Shown here: piece by piece, positions 16,884-24,983 of the stretch
Layout of the letters: every line of letters starts with the position of its first letter
Numbering within the stretch: the first letter of the stretch is position 1
Assembly (NCBI GenBank): GCA_028112705.1
Contig: JAOGYN010000001.1
Location: 62,001-126,000, forward strand
Source of the DNA: GCA-002712045 sp028112705
GTDB taxonomy: Bacteria; Pseudomonadota; Alphaproteobacteria; Rhodobacterales; Rhodobacteraceae
Reading direction: 5' to 3'
DNA length: 64,000 nt
Position numbers and translations under genes: made by a program
The notes under the pieces: model-generated
What the model was told of the DNA's origin: nothing
What the model saw: only the letters and a program-made list of their open reading frames with translations
Database searches by the model: none

Positions 16884-18428
16884 TTAAAAGTCTGTGGCTA
16901 CACCACCTTCTTTTTTTCTTTTTATTACGAATTCTTTTAGTTTTTCTTTTACCTCTGTTTTAATGGGAGGTGGAGTAAACTCTGCTAGAATTTTTTTATA
17001 TATCTTGTGTGCTCGTTCGGCTGTCCAAGTTGCTCCATTTAGTTCCCATGCTTCATAATTACTCCAATCACTTGCTATTGGGCTGTAAAAGGCGGTCTCA
17101 TAACGTTCTTGAGTATGTTCTACACCAAAGTAGTGCCCATTTGGTCCAACCGCTTTTATTGCATCAATTGCAATATCCTCAGGTCTTGTTTTAATCAAAT
17201 CATCATCACAATAACGTTGAATCATCTGTATAATTTCACAATCCATCACTAGTTTTTCTGGAGATGCTATGAGCCCACCTTCTAACCAACCTGCGGCGTG
17301 GTAAACTAAATTTGTTCCTGAATGCACAGCAGACCATAAAGAATTTGATGTTTCCCACATTGCCTGACCATCAGGTACATTTGCAGTGCAAACTCCTGAA
17401 GATCTCATGGGTATTTTATAAAACCTGGCCATTTGACCTGTAATTTGCGTGGCTCGCATATACTCAGGCGTACCAAATGCAGGTGCTCCTGTTTTCATAT
17501 CAACGTTGGAAGTGAATGTCCCAATCATTACGGGGCAACCGGGATTCACTACCTGTAATAAAACTAGTGCTGCCAAACCTTCTGCAATGGATAAAGTTAC
17601 TGCGCCTGTCATCGTGACAGGAGCCATTGCTCCCGCTAATGTAAATGGTGTAACTACGACTACTTGATTTCTGCTGGCGTGTATCATAGCTCCCTCAAGC
17701 ATAGGAAAGTCATGTTTTAGTGGAGATACAGAATTTATATTAGTATACATACGAGGTTTAGCATTAAATTCTTCATTTGTAAGATCACCAGCGATGCGAA
17801 CCATTTCCATAACGTCTTCTACACGATCTTTTCCTAAGGAATATGCATGTACAACTTTATCCGTTAAGGTTAACTTTTCATAAAGACAATCTAAGTGCCG
17901 TACAGATGGGTGAATATCTATAGGTTCTACTGGGTACCCAGCGCAACCATGTAGACAATTGAAATATTGAGTTAGTTTAACTAAGTCTTTAAAGCTTTCA
18001 AAATCTCCAGGCCGCTTTCCTTTTTCTAAATCCCAAACATTTGGTGGGGAACTAACATTTAAAAACGCCATATTTCTCCCCCCTAGTGGAACCTTACGAT
18101 CAACGTTTCTTGGTGTTATCTCAAATGTTTCAGGGGCATATTTCATCATTTCCATAACAAAATCTCGACCCATCTTTACGTTTTGGTCAACTACGGTACA
18201 TCCTGCATCTTTCATAATCTTTAATGCCTCAGGATTTAAAAATTCGATTCCAATTTCTTCTAAAATTTGCATTGCGCCATTATGAATACTCATAACACCT
18301 TCATCGTCTAATGGTTCTATTGGTGGATCAATTAATTTGGGAATCTTCCAGGGCATTTGATCGATTGCTTTCGCGCTAGAACGACGAGTGTTGCCACTCC
18401 TACCACCTGATCTTTGTCGTTTTTCCAT
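16884..18428 (-). CDS. Trimethylamine methyltransferase (MttB) family protein, non-pyrrolysine type
   Basis: This 514-residue protein of the MttB family transfers a methyl group from a quaternary or tertiary amine to a corrinoid protein. The reading frame is uninterrupted, with no in-frame amber codon, so it belongs to the non-pyrrolysine branch that includes glycine-betaine methyltransferases. Family landmarks are AMQILEEIGIEF near residue 55, the GCAGYPVEPIDIHPS segment, TPFTLAGAMAPVT and a C-terminal YKKILAEFTPP. The first 25 residues are basic and low-complexity. It sits inside the usual lipA-ratA-pncC-pgpA-ispDF neighbourhood, about 12 kb from the methyl-THF:corrinoid methyltransferase. 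The substrate is not determinable; betaine, proline betaine or carnitine-like amines are candidates. Confidence 0.87.
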   Translation of the reverse strand: MEKRQRSGGRSGNTRRSSAKAIDQMPWKIPKLIDPPIEPLDDEGVMSIHNGAMQILEEIGIEFLNPEALKIMKDAGCTVVDQNVKMGRDFVMEMMKYAPETFEITPRNVDRKVPLGGRNMAFLNVSSPPNVWDLEKGKRPGDFESFKDLVKLTQYFNCLHGCAGYPVEPIDIHPSVRHLDCLYEKLTLTDKVVHAYSLGKDRVEDVMEMVRIAGDLTNEEFNAKPRMYTNINSVSPLKHDFPMLEGAMIHASRNQVVVVTPFTLAGAMAPVTMTGAVTLSIAEGLAALVLLQVVNPGCPVMIGTFTSNVDMKTGAPAFGTPEYMRATQITGQMARFYKIPMRSSGVCTANVPDGQAMWETSNSLWSAVHSGTNLVYHAAGWLEGGLIASPEKLVMDCEIIQMIQRYCDDDLIKTRPEDIAIDAIKAVGPNGHYFGVEHTQERYETAFYSPIASDWSNYEAWELNGATWTAERAHKIYKKILAEFTPPPIKTEVKEKLKEFVIKRKKEGGVATDF

Positions 18429-18613
18429 CTTGTTAATCCCGTCTACAGCGCTAAATTTATTTTAGTCACCTTAAGCATCCTTTGTCCATATTGATGATAA
18501 ATACCGACCAATAGTGTCGTTTATGTTAGATTTAAAAAAATATATGTAAGATTAAAAAATGCTAAATGTAAATTTAGATGTAAAATATCCTTTGGACCAT
18601 AAATTACGCTGAA

Positions 18614-19312
18614 TTAGCAACCATTTTCTATTAAAAATTTTGGGATTTCGCCTATGTCATTAAGTACCACATCAGCATAGCTGTCTAGTTCACTTTTTTG
18701 CGCTACTCCTGTTAAAACTCCCACACAAATCATATTTGCTGATCGACCAGCGATTAGGTCATGTGTGCTGTCTCCAACCATTAGCACTGTTTCTGTTTTT
18801 AGTTTAAAGCGCCTGCAAAACTCTATTTGCATTCCAGAATTTGGTTTGAAACCATACCCACTATCTGAGCCGACGACAAAATCAAAAAAATCAAAAATTT
18901 CGGCTGATTTTAAGTGTGCAATAGCTGGTAAACTTCCATCATTTGTTGCTACACCAAGTTTCAACCCTTTAGCTCTTAATTCTATTAAAAGTGGTTTTAA
19001 AGGAACAGCTGCCATTATTTCTGCTGATTTTGCCACCTCATTTATATAATTTATTAATTCAATAATATTCCACTTTGGTAAAAACGATATTATTTTGTTT
19101 GCAATTTCTTTTGGCGTCCCAGCAATAACAACACTATCATTTAAAAACTCTTCAGTACGGTAATTATAACCAATATGATTCCCTAGTTTTATTGCTTCTT
19201 CTATATTATTATTACTTATCTCCGTAAGAAATACTTTTGCCCATTTACCCCACGTTTTCTGAAAATCAAAAAGTGTTCCATCTTTATCAAATAAAATACC
19301 TGCAATCTTCAT
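18614..19312 (-). CDS. gph: HAD-family hydrolase, phosphoglycolate phosphatase-like
   Basis: This haloacid dehalogenase-superfamily phosphatase has 232 residues. The motifs are clear: FDKDGTLFDF with nucleophile D9 and acid/base D11, motif II GVATND, and motif IV VGDSTHDLIAGRSA. The helical cap region between them fits Gph-type enzymes that clear 2-phosphoglycolate, but related phosphatases share it, so the substrate is tentative. A good GAGGAT ribosome site precedes the ATG. It lies 29 bases after pncC on the same strand, while 185 bases separate it from mttB. Confidence 0.82.
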   Translation of the reverse strand: MKIAGILFDKDGTLFDFQKTWGKWAKVFLTEISNNNIEEAIKLGNHIGYNYRTEEFLNDSVVIAGTPKEIANKIISFLPKWNIIELINYINEVAKSAEIMAAVPLKPLLIELRAKGLKLGVATNDGSLPAIAHLKSAEIFDFFDFVVGSDSGYGFKPNSGMQIEFCRRFKLKTETVLMVGDSTHDLIAGRSANMICVGVLTGVAQKSELDSYADVVLNDIGEIPKFLIENGC

Positions 19313-19341
19313 TTTGGATCCTCATAATCGAAGCTAAATTA

Positions 19342-19812
19342 TTATTCAGTTAGTGTATTAATTAATAGTTTTAGTGCATACTCAACAGACTTAATTCTTA
19401 CATTTTCTCTACCAATTACTCCAAATTCGATAGTTTTTGATATTATTTTTTTATTAAACGTCACTCCAAAACACACACGACCCTCTGGTTTGTTTTCAGA
19501 ACCACCTGGCCCAGCAATTCCGGTAATACTGACTGAGACTGTTGAATTAGTTATATTTTGACAATTTATTGCCATTTCAATTGCAACTTCCTCAGAAACA
19601 GCACCATAATTTTGTAAAGTTTTTGGTGAAACTGATAAATTCTTGATTTTTGCATTATTTGAATAAACTATAAATCCTTCATTGAAAATTTTTGAGGCAC
19701 CTGGTTCAGATGTAATTGCTTGGGCTAATGCCCCACCGGTACAACTCTCAGCTGTACTTATAAATATTTTTTTATTCATGCATATTGTTTGTAATATTTT
19801 TATGGATTGCAT
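19342..19812 (-). CDS. pncC: Nicotinamide-nucleotide amidohydrolase (CinA C-terminal domain)
   Basis: This 156-residue stand-alone CinA C-terminal domain deamidates NMN to nicotinate mononucleotide in pyridine-nucleotide recycling. The family motifs STAESCTGGALAQAIT and SITGIAGPGGSENKPEG are complete; the serine in the first is the likely nucleophile. The N-terminal MoCF-like domain of full CinA is absent, as usual in alphaproteobacteria. It follows pgpA by 9 bases, in the common ispDF-pgpA-pncC operon. Confidence 0.91.
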   Translation of the reverse strand: MQSIKILQTICMNKKIFISTAESCTGGALAQAITSEPGASKIFNEGFIVYSNNAKIKNLSVSPKTLQNYGAVSEEVAIEMAINCQNITNSTVSVSITGIAGPGGSENKPEGRVCFGVTFNKKIISKTIEFGVIGRENVRIKSVEYALKLLINTLTE

Positions 19813-19821
19813 ATTAACTCT

Positions 19822-20298
19822 TTAAAATAAAAATAAATAAATGGTCATGATTAATCCTGCTAATATTCCTGCTAAAACGTCATCGAACATAACGCCAAAA
19901 CCAGTGTGAAGGTTATCAGCCCACTTTATTGGTCCTATTTTAACGATATCAAAAATTCTGAAAAGAATAAATGTTGCAAATAATTCTTTATATGGAAAGT
20001 CGTCAGTTTTATTAAAATTATCATTTAAGAAGAAGAATAACGGCAGCATTCCTATCCATTGACCAACTAACTCATCAATTACAACTTCTGATGGATCAGT
20101 GTTTTGAGTTTGTAATATCATCTTGTGACTAACCCACCAGCCCAAAAAAAATACAATGAAGGTACACAATATAAAAGGATAAAGACCTATGATATTAAAG
20201 ATTAGTACACCTAAAATAATCGCTAAAATACTACTAAATGTGCCAGGAGCGATGGGGAAATATCCAGAGTAAAAAAATGTTCCTAAAAGCTTAATCAT
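19822..20298 (-). CDS. pgpA: Phosphatidylglycerophosphatase A
   Basis: This integral membrane protein (158 residues, about four helices) dephosphorylates phosphatidylglycerophosphate to phosphatidylglycerol. The family signatures are visible: GYFPIAPGTFSS at the N-terminus, VIDELVGQW with the acidic pair, and FRIFDIVKIGPIKWAD plus FGVMFDDVLAG near the C-terminus. Its start overlaps the end of ispDF by 8 bases, indicating translational coupling. Confidence 0.93.
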   Translation of the reverse strand: MIKLLGTFFYSGYFPIAPGTFSSILAIILGVLIFNIIGLYPFILCTFIVFFLGWWVSHKMILQTQNTDPSEVVIDELVGQWIGMLPLFFFLNDNFNKTDDFPYKELFATFILFRIFDIVKIGPIKWADNLHTGFGVMFDDVLAGILAGLIMTIYLFLF

Positions 20299-21451
20299 TT
20301 TTTAATACGGTGGCGATTGCTTGAGCGGCAATGCCCTCTTTCCGACCAATGTAGCCTAACTTTTCGTTTGTTGTTGCTTTAATGCTTATTCTCTCTTCAT
20401 CAATAAGCAATACTTCCGAGAGGTATTGTATCATTTTTTGAGCATGAGGTTGAATTTTGGGCTCTTCGCAAATTATTGTGCAATCTATATTTGAAATCAC
20501 GTATCCTTTTTCCGTCACTAGTTTGGATGCATGACCTAAAAATATCTTAGATTTTGCATTTTTCCATTTTGGGTTATCGGGTGGAAACCACGTTCCAATA
20601 TCTCCCTCTGCAATTGCCCCATAGATTGCATCAGTTATTGCATGCATAGCAACGTCAGCATCGGAATGTCCCTTTAAAGATTTGTTAAATGGTATTTTCA
20701 AACCACACAGTACAAGCTCAGTGCCTTCTTCAAAAGCATGTACATCATAACCTATGCCTGTCTTTACGAACAACTGATTTTTTAACATTTTATTTGATTG
20801 TTTTATGTGAGCCATGGTTGTTATCTTTATATTTTTTTCTTCACCTTCAATAATTGCTACTTTTAATCCGTTGTTTATTGCTAATTCAACATCGTCATTT
20901 GCATAATTTTCAGTTGATTCATAATTATTAATTATATCTTTATTAAAAAACCCTTGAGGTGTTTGTGCCATGAATACATTTCGGCGATTTTCTACTTTTA
21001 ATACAACATTTTTTTCCACTCTCCATAGAGTGTCTGTTGCTTTTATACCAGGAGAAGCTGCACCACTTTCTTTAGTTTTATAAATAATATTTTTTATTAA
21101 TTCCTTACTAACAAAAGGTCTAGCTCCATCGTGTATAAGAACTAAATCATTATACTGTGTGCATTTTAATCCTTCATAAACACTATCTTGTCTTGTATTG
21201 CCTCCGTAGATAATTATTACTTTTTTTGTTAGTAATGGCATTATCTCAGTATTAAAATATTCTTGATGAATTTTTGATATAACTACTATTATTTCATCGA
21301 CAATGTTTAATTCTGCAAAACGTCTTATAGTTAGCGCCAAAATTGGTATACCACCAATTTTCTGATATTGTTTTGGTATTGTTCCACCAACTCGGGTTCC
21401 ATCACCAGCGGAAACTATAATCGCCTTTATTTTTAAAGAGACTTCATTCAT
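20291..21451 (-). CDS. ispDF: Bifunctional IspD/IspF (MEP cytidylyltransferase and MECDP synthase)
   Basis: This fusion of two MEP-pathway enzymes has 386 residues, as is common in alphaproteobacteria. The IspD half (1 to about 225) has the CTP-binding SAGDGTRVGGTIPKQYQ (14-30) and IHDGARPFV. The IspF half (about 229-386) has its zinc ligands at D236, H238 and H270 and the LGYIGRKEGIAAQA substrate segment. It catalyses steps three and five of isoprenoid precursor synthesis; ispG, a later step, is at 43234. It is divergent from dusB, with an 82-base gap that should hold both promoters. Confidence 0.96.
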   Translation of the reverse strand: MNEVSLKIKAIIVSAGDGTRVGGTIPKQYQKIGGIPILALTIRRFAELNIVDEIIVVISKIHQEYFNTEIMPLLTKKVIIIYGGNTRQDSVYEGLKCTQYNDLVLIHDGARPFVSKELIKNIIYKTKESGAASPGIKATDTLWRVEKNVVLKVENRRNVFMAQTPQGFFNKDIINNYESTENYANDDVELAINNGLKVAIIEGEEKNIKITTMAHIKQSNKMLKNQLFVKTGIGYDVHAFEEGTELVLCGLKIPFNKSLKGHSDADVAMHAITDAIYGAIAEGDIGTWFPPDNPKWKNAKSKIFLGHASKLVTEKGYVISNIDCTIICEEPKIQPHAQKMIQYLSEVLLIDEERISIKATTNEKLGYIGRKEGIAAQAIATVLKND

Positions 21452-21533
21452 GATCGACTTTTACCTTTGATTAGTAATAGTTTGATTGATTATTATATAA
21501 TTTCTTTTTAAACATGCTACAATATTTAAAAGA

Positions 21534-22514
21534 ATGAAAATGACTAACTTTTTATCAGAACAAAAAATATTGTCTCCTGTATTTCTGGCTCCATTGGCTG
21601 GAATAACAGATTTGCCTTTCCGGGATTTGGTTAATAGTTTTGGAGCAGGTTTGGTAGTTTCCGAAATAGTTGCTTCAAAAGAACTCATTGTTGGGGGAAA
21701 AAATGCTTTAGCAAGAGCTAGCATTGGAGCACACGTTGAAAACACTTCTGTCCAAATTAGCGGATCTGATCCATTGGTAATGGCTGAGTGTGCTCGTATG
21801 TGTGAAGATCACGGAGCAAAAATTATTGATATTAATATGGGCTGCCCTGCTAAAAAGGTAGTTAATGGATATGCTGGCTCTGCGCTCATGCAAGATATAA
21901 AGGCTGCTAAAGAAATTATTGAACACGTTGTAAATGCTGTCAAAGTTCCGGTCACGTTAAAAACACGGTTAGGTTGGGATGATAAAAAACTTAATGCTCC
22001 TGAACTATGCGTAATAGCACAAGATTTGGGCACACAATTGATTACTTTACATGGAAGGACACGTTGCCAATTTTTCAAAGGTACTGCTGATTGGGACCGG
22101 ATTAGCGATACTGTTAATGCATTGCAAATTCCAGTTATTGCGAATGGTGATATTACAGATGTTAGTTCTGCTAGGCGAGCTCTTAAATTATCTGGTGCAG
22201 CTGGTATTATGATTGGTAGAGGTGTCGGGGGTAAGCCTTGGTTATTGGCAGAAATTTCTCATGTATTATTCAATACTAAACCACCAAAAATTCCTAATGC
22301 CCAATCTTTTTGTGAAATGATGGTATTGCATTATGAAGCCGCTTTAACGTTTTATGGAGATACTTTGGGCGTGAGATCGGTAAGAAAACATATAAACTGG
22401 TATTTAGGTTATATGGGTATAACTGACGGTAAAATTAGAAAAAAAATTCTTACTGAAGAGAACCCAAGTTTGGCTATTAACATGATAAAATCACTAATTG
22501 ACTTAGAACGCTGA
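21534..22514 (+). CDS. dusB: tRNA-dihydrouridine synthase (DusB)
   Basis: This FMN-dependent reductase makes dihydrouridine in the tRNA D-loop. It has 326 residues with the TIM-barrel segment APLAGITDLPFRDLV (19-33) and catalytic Cys104 in NMGCPAKKVVNGYAGSAL. It is the first gene of the conserved alphaproteobacterial series dusB-ntrB-ntrC-ntrY-ntrX; pairing of a dus gene with nitrogen regulators resembles the enteric dusB-fis arrangement. An in-frame Met two codons downstream is an alternative start. Confidence 0.95.
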   Translation: MKMTNFLSEQKILSPVFLAPLAGITDLPFRDLVNSFGAGLVVSEIVASKELIVGGKNALARASIGAHVENTSVQISGSDPLVMAECARMCEDHGAKIIDINMGCPAKKVVNGYAGSALMQDIKAAKEIIEHVVNAVKVPVTLKTRLGWDDKKLNAPELCVIAQDLGTQLITLHGRTRCQFFKGTADWDRISDTVNALQIPVIANGDITDVSSARRALKLSGAAGIMIGRGVGGKPWLLAEISHVLFNTKPPKIPNAQSFCEMMVLHYEAALTFYGDTLGVRSVRKHINWYLGYMGITDGKIRKKILTEENPSLAINMIKSLIDLER

Positions 22515-22534
22515 GAGAGTTTAGAAAAAGTTTG

Positions 22535-23587
22535 ATGAAAGAGTTCAGTATGTGGGAAATATTGCCAATTTCATGTATTTTAACGTCTAAAAAAGGTGCA
22601 ATTATTGATGTTAATCCTTCTGCTGAGATTTACCTGAAATCTGCAAAGAAAAATTTGCTTAATAAAACAATGGATGAGGTTTTTCGTAGTGATATTGATT
22701 TTCTAAAACATTTTGAAAGCTTTTCGAAAAACCAAGGTAATTTAAAGTTTAAAAGTATTTTTATTCAAGTAAACGAAGAAATGATTTTATCTGATATATG
22801 GGTTGTGCCTTTTGATTGCAATTTTCTAATTATGCTGGAGGCTGATAATAATAAAAACTTTAGAGACGTGGTCCTTACAAAAAATGCTACTCAATCAATG
22901 GTTGGAATGGCTGAAATGTTAGCGCATGAAATAAAAAACCCAATTGCAGGTATAACTGGTGCGGCGCAATTGTTAGAAATGTCTCTGTCTAGCGAAGATA
23001 GAAAATTAACTGGGTTAATCGTTAAGGAAACTAAGAGGATAATGAGTTTAATAGAACAATTTGATAAGTTTGGCGATTTACGAAAACCAGAATTAAAAAA
23101 AATTAACATACATGATGTTTTGGAAAATGTTAAAAACTTAAGTAAGGTTAATTTAGAAAAAAATATTTCTTTTTCGGATGATTACGATCCGTCGTTGCCT
23201 TTAACTTTAGGAGACAGAGTCCAGCTTGAACAAGTTTTTATAAACCTAATTGATAATTCTGCTCACGCACTTAAAAATATAGATAATGGAGTGATTATAT
23301 TCAGGACATTTTTTGAAAAAGGGTTATCAATTTTAACTCCAGAAGGCATTAAGAAAGAATTACCACTGAAAATAGAAGTCGAAGATAATGGAGATGGAAT
23401 TTCCCCTGCCTTATTGGAAAAGATATTTGATCCCTTCATTTCAGGATCAGTTAACGGAACTGGGCTTGGTCTTTCTTTGGTATCCAAAATAATTTTATCA
23501 CATGACGGTTTAATTAGTATTACAAGTAAAAAGAACAAAACTAAGGTCAAAATCGCAATGCCAATTTTTTTGGATAAGGTGAAGTAA
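22535..23587 (+). CDS. ntrB: Nitrogen-regulation sensor histidine kinase NtrB
   Basis: This soluble two-component kinase senses nitrogen status through PII and phosphorylates NtrC. From the ATG at 22535 it has about 350 residues: an N-terminal PAS-like domain (about 1-110), the H-box MLAHEIKNPIAGITGAAQLLE with His131 as phosphorylation site, the N-box IDNSAHAL, and G-boxes VEDNGDGIS and GTGLGLSLV. It has no membrane segment, as expected. The ntrC ATG follows its stop directly, so they are coupled. Confidence 0.94.
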   Translation: MKEFSMWEILPISCILTSKKGAIIDVNPSAEIYLKSAKKNLLNKTMDEVFRSDIDFLKHFESFSKNQGNLKFKSIFIQVNEEMILSDIWVVPFDCNFLIMLEADNNKNFRDVVLTKNATQSMVGMAEMLAHEIKNPIAGITGAAQLLEMSLSSEDRKLTGLIVKETKRIMSLIEQFDKFGDLRKPELKKINIHDVLENVKNLSKVNLEKNISFSDDYDPSLPLTLGDRVQLEQVFINLIDNSAHALKNIDNGVIIFRTFFEKGLSILTPEGIKKELPLKIEVEDNGDGISPALLEKIFDPFISGSVNGTGLGLSLVSKIILSHDGLISITSKKNKTKVKIAMPIFLDKVK

Positions 23588-24940
23588 ATGGATGGAACTG
23601 TATTAGTTGCTGATGACGACAAGACCATTAGGACTGTTCTGACACAGGCTTTAACTCGAGCAGGATGCAAGGTTCAGGCAACGGCCTCTTTGGTGACTCT
23701 TATGAGATGGGTTAGCGAGGGGAAAGGTAATTTAGTTATTACCGATATTATAATGCCTGATGGTAATGGATTAGAATTACTGCCCGAGATTCACAAGATG
23801 CGTCCAGATTTGCCTGTCATCATAATTTCAGCACAAAATACTCTCACGACTGCGATTAAGGTAGAGGAGGGGAGAGCTTTTGATTACTTGCCAAAACCAT
23901 TTGATTTACCAAATTTATTACACAAAGCTTCATTGGGATTAAATAATATAGAAAGTGGAATTACTAAGAAATTACCACAATTAAGTGAAAACCTCCCACT
24001 CATAGGCTCATCGGCACCTATGTTGGAAGTCTATCGTAAATTAGCAAAATTAATGAATTTGGAAGAAACAGTGTTTATTTCTGGTGAAAGTGGTACTGGC
24101 AAAACATTAATAGCTAACACGATACATAACTTTAGCGATAGAAGGAATTTACCATTTATTAAAGTTCAGCATGAAATTTTTTCTAATTTTGAGCTAACTC
24201 TTGATTTTTTTAAAAGTGCGAAGGGGGGCTCGATCCTTATTGAGGATATGGATTTACTTGATCAGCAAAGGCAGAAAACGTTAAGGCTTCTACTTGATTA
24301 TGATTTCGAAATTAGTCCGAGATTTTTAATAACAGCTAAATCACAAGATTTGGGAAAATTATCTGATAATAATTTTGAACCAAGCTTATTATTTCGTGTT
24401 AATAAGTTAACAATTAATGTTCCACCACTTCGGTTTAGATTAAGCGATCTTGATTCTTTGGTTCAACATTTTTTGCACAAACATAATGCTGATCGAGACT
24501 ACAAATTGAAGATTAACAAAGAAGCTTTAAAGGATTTAAAAGATTATTTTTGGCCTGGAAATGTTAGACAGTTAAAAAATATTATATATTCACTTTCTTT
24601 AAACTCTATCAACAATATTATTTCAGCTGAGGAATTTAAAGTTATTTTAAATGAACAGCCTAAATTTACTCAATTAAACACGCAACAGGAGAAGTTGTCA
24701 GATGCAGTCGAAGAGCATTTAAATATCTATTTCGAGCGTCATGGAAAATTGTTACCAACTGATGGACTGTACAAACGTATTCTTAATGAAGTTGAAAATC
24801 CTTTAATTCGGATAGCGCTCAATGCTTGTGGTGGTAATCAATTGAAATGTGCAAAACTTTTAGGGTTAAATCGCAATACTCTGCGTAAAAAAATTGAAAA
24901 AAGCGATATTTACGTGACAAATTATAAAAAAATGAGATAA
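23588..24940 (+). CDS. ntrC: Response regulator NtrC, lacking the sigma-54 GAFTGA loop
   Basis: This 450-residue regulator has a receiver domain (phospho-acceptor D53 in LVITDIIMPDGNG, K103), an AAA+ domain with Walker A GESGTGKT (166-173) and Walker B-like GGSILIEDMD (213-222), and a C-terminal Fis-type helix-turn-helix (about 405-445, ACGGNQLKCAKLLGLNRNTLRKK). The GAFTGA loop that contacts sigma-54 is missing. Only about 40 residues separate the Walker A lysine from the GG before Walker B, against about 58 in E. coli NtrC as I recall it. Rhodobacter capsulatus NtrC also lacks this loop and works with the housekeeping polymerase, so the same is likely here. It lies directly after ntrB. Confidence 0.94.
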   Translation: MDGTVLVADDDKTIRTVLTQALTRAGCKVQATASLVTLMRWVSEGKGNLVITDIIMPDGNGLELLPEIHKMRPDLPVIIISAQNTLTTAIKVEEGRAFDYLPKPFDLPNLLHKASLGLNNIESGITKKLPQLSENLPLIGSSAPMLEVYRKLAKLMNLEETVFISGESGTGKTLIANTIHNFSDRRNLPFIKVQHEIFSNFELTLDFFKSAKGGSILIEDMDLLDQQRQKTLRLLLDYDFEISPRFLITAKSQDLGKLSDNNFEPSLLFRVNKLTINVPPLRFRLSDLDSLVQHFLHKHNADRDYKLKINKEALKDLKDYFWPGNVRQLKNIIYSLSLNSINNIISAEEFKVILNEQPKFTQLNTQQEKLSDAVEEHLNIYFERHGKLLPTDGLYKRILNEVENPLIRIALNACGGNQLKCAKLLGLNRNTLRKKIEKSDIYVTNYKKMR

Positions 24941-24983
24941 TATTACAACATTAATTAGTATATTATGTTATCGAAGCGAAATA

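Noticed and set aside
16884..18428. Possible pyrrolysine (amber) codon in the MttB-family gene
   Set aside because: The frame is open for 514 codons with no in-frame TAG, so it is the non-pyrrolysine branch.
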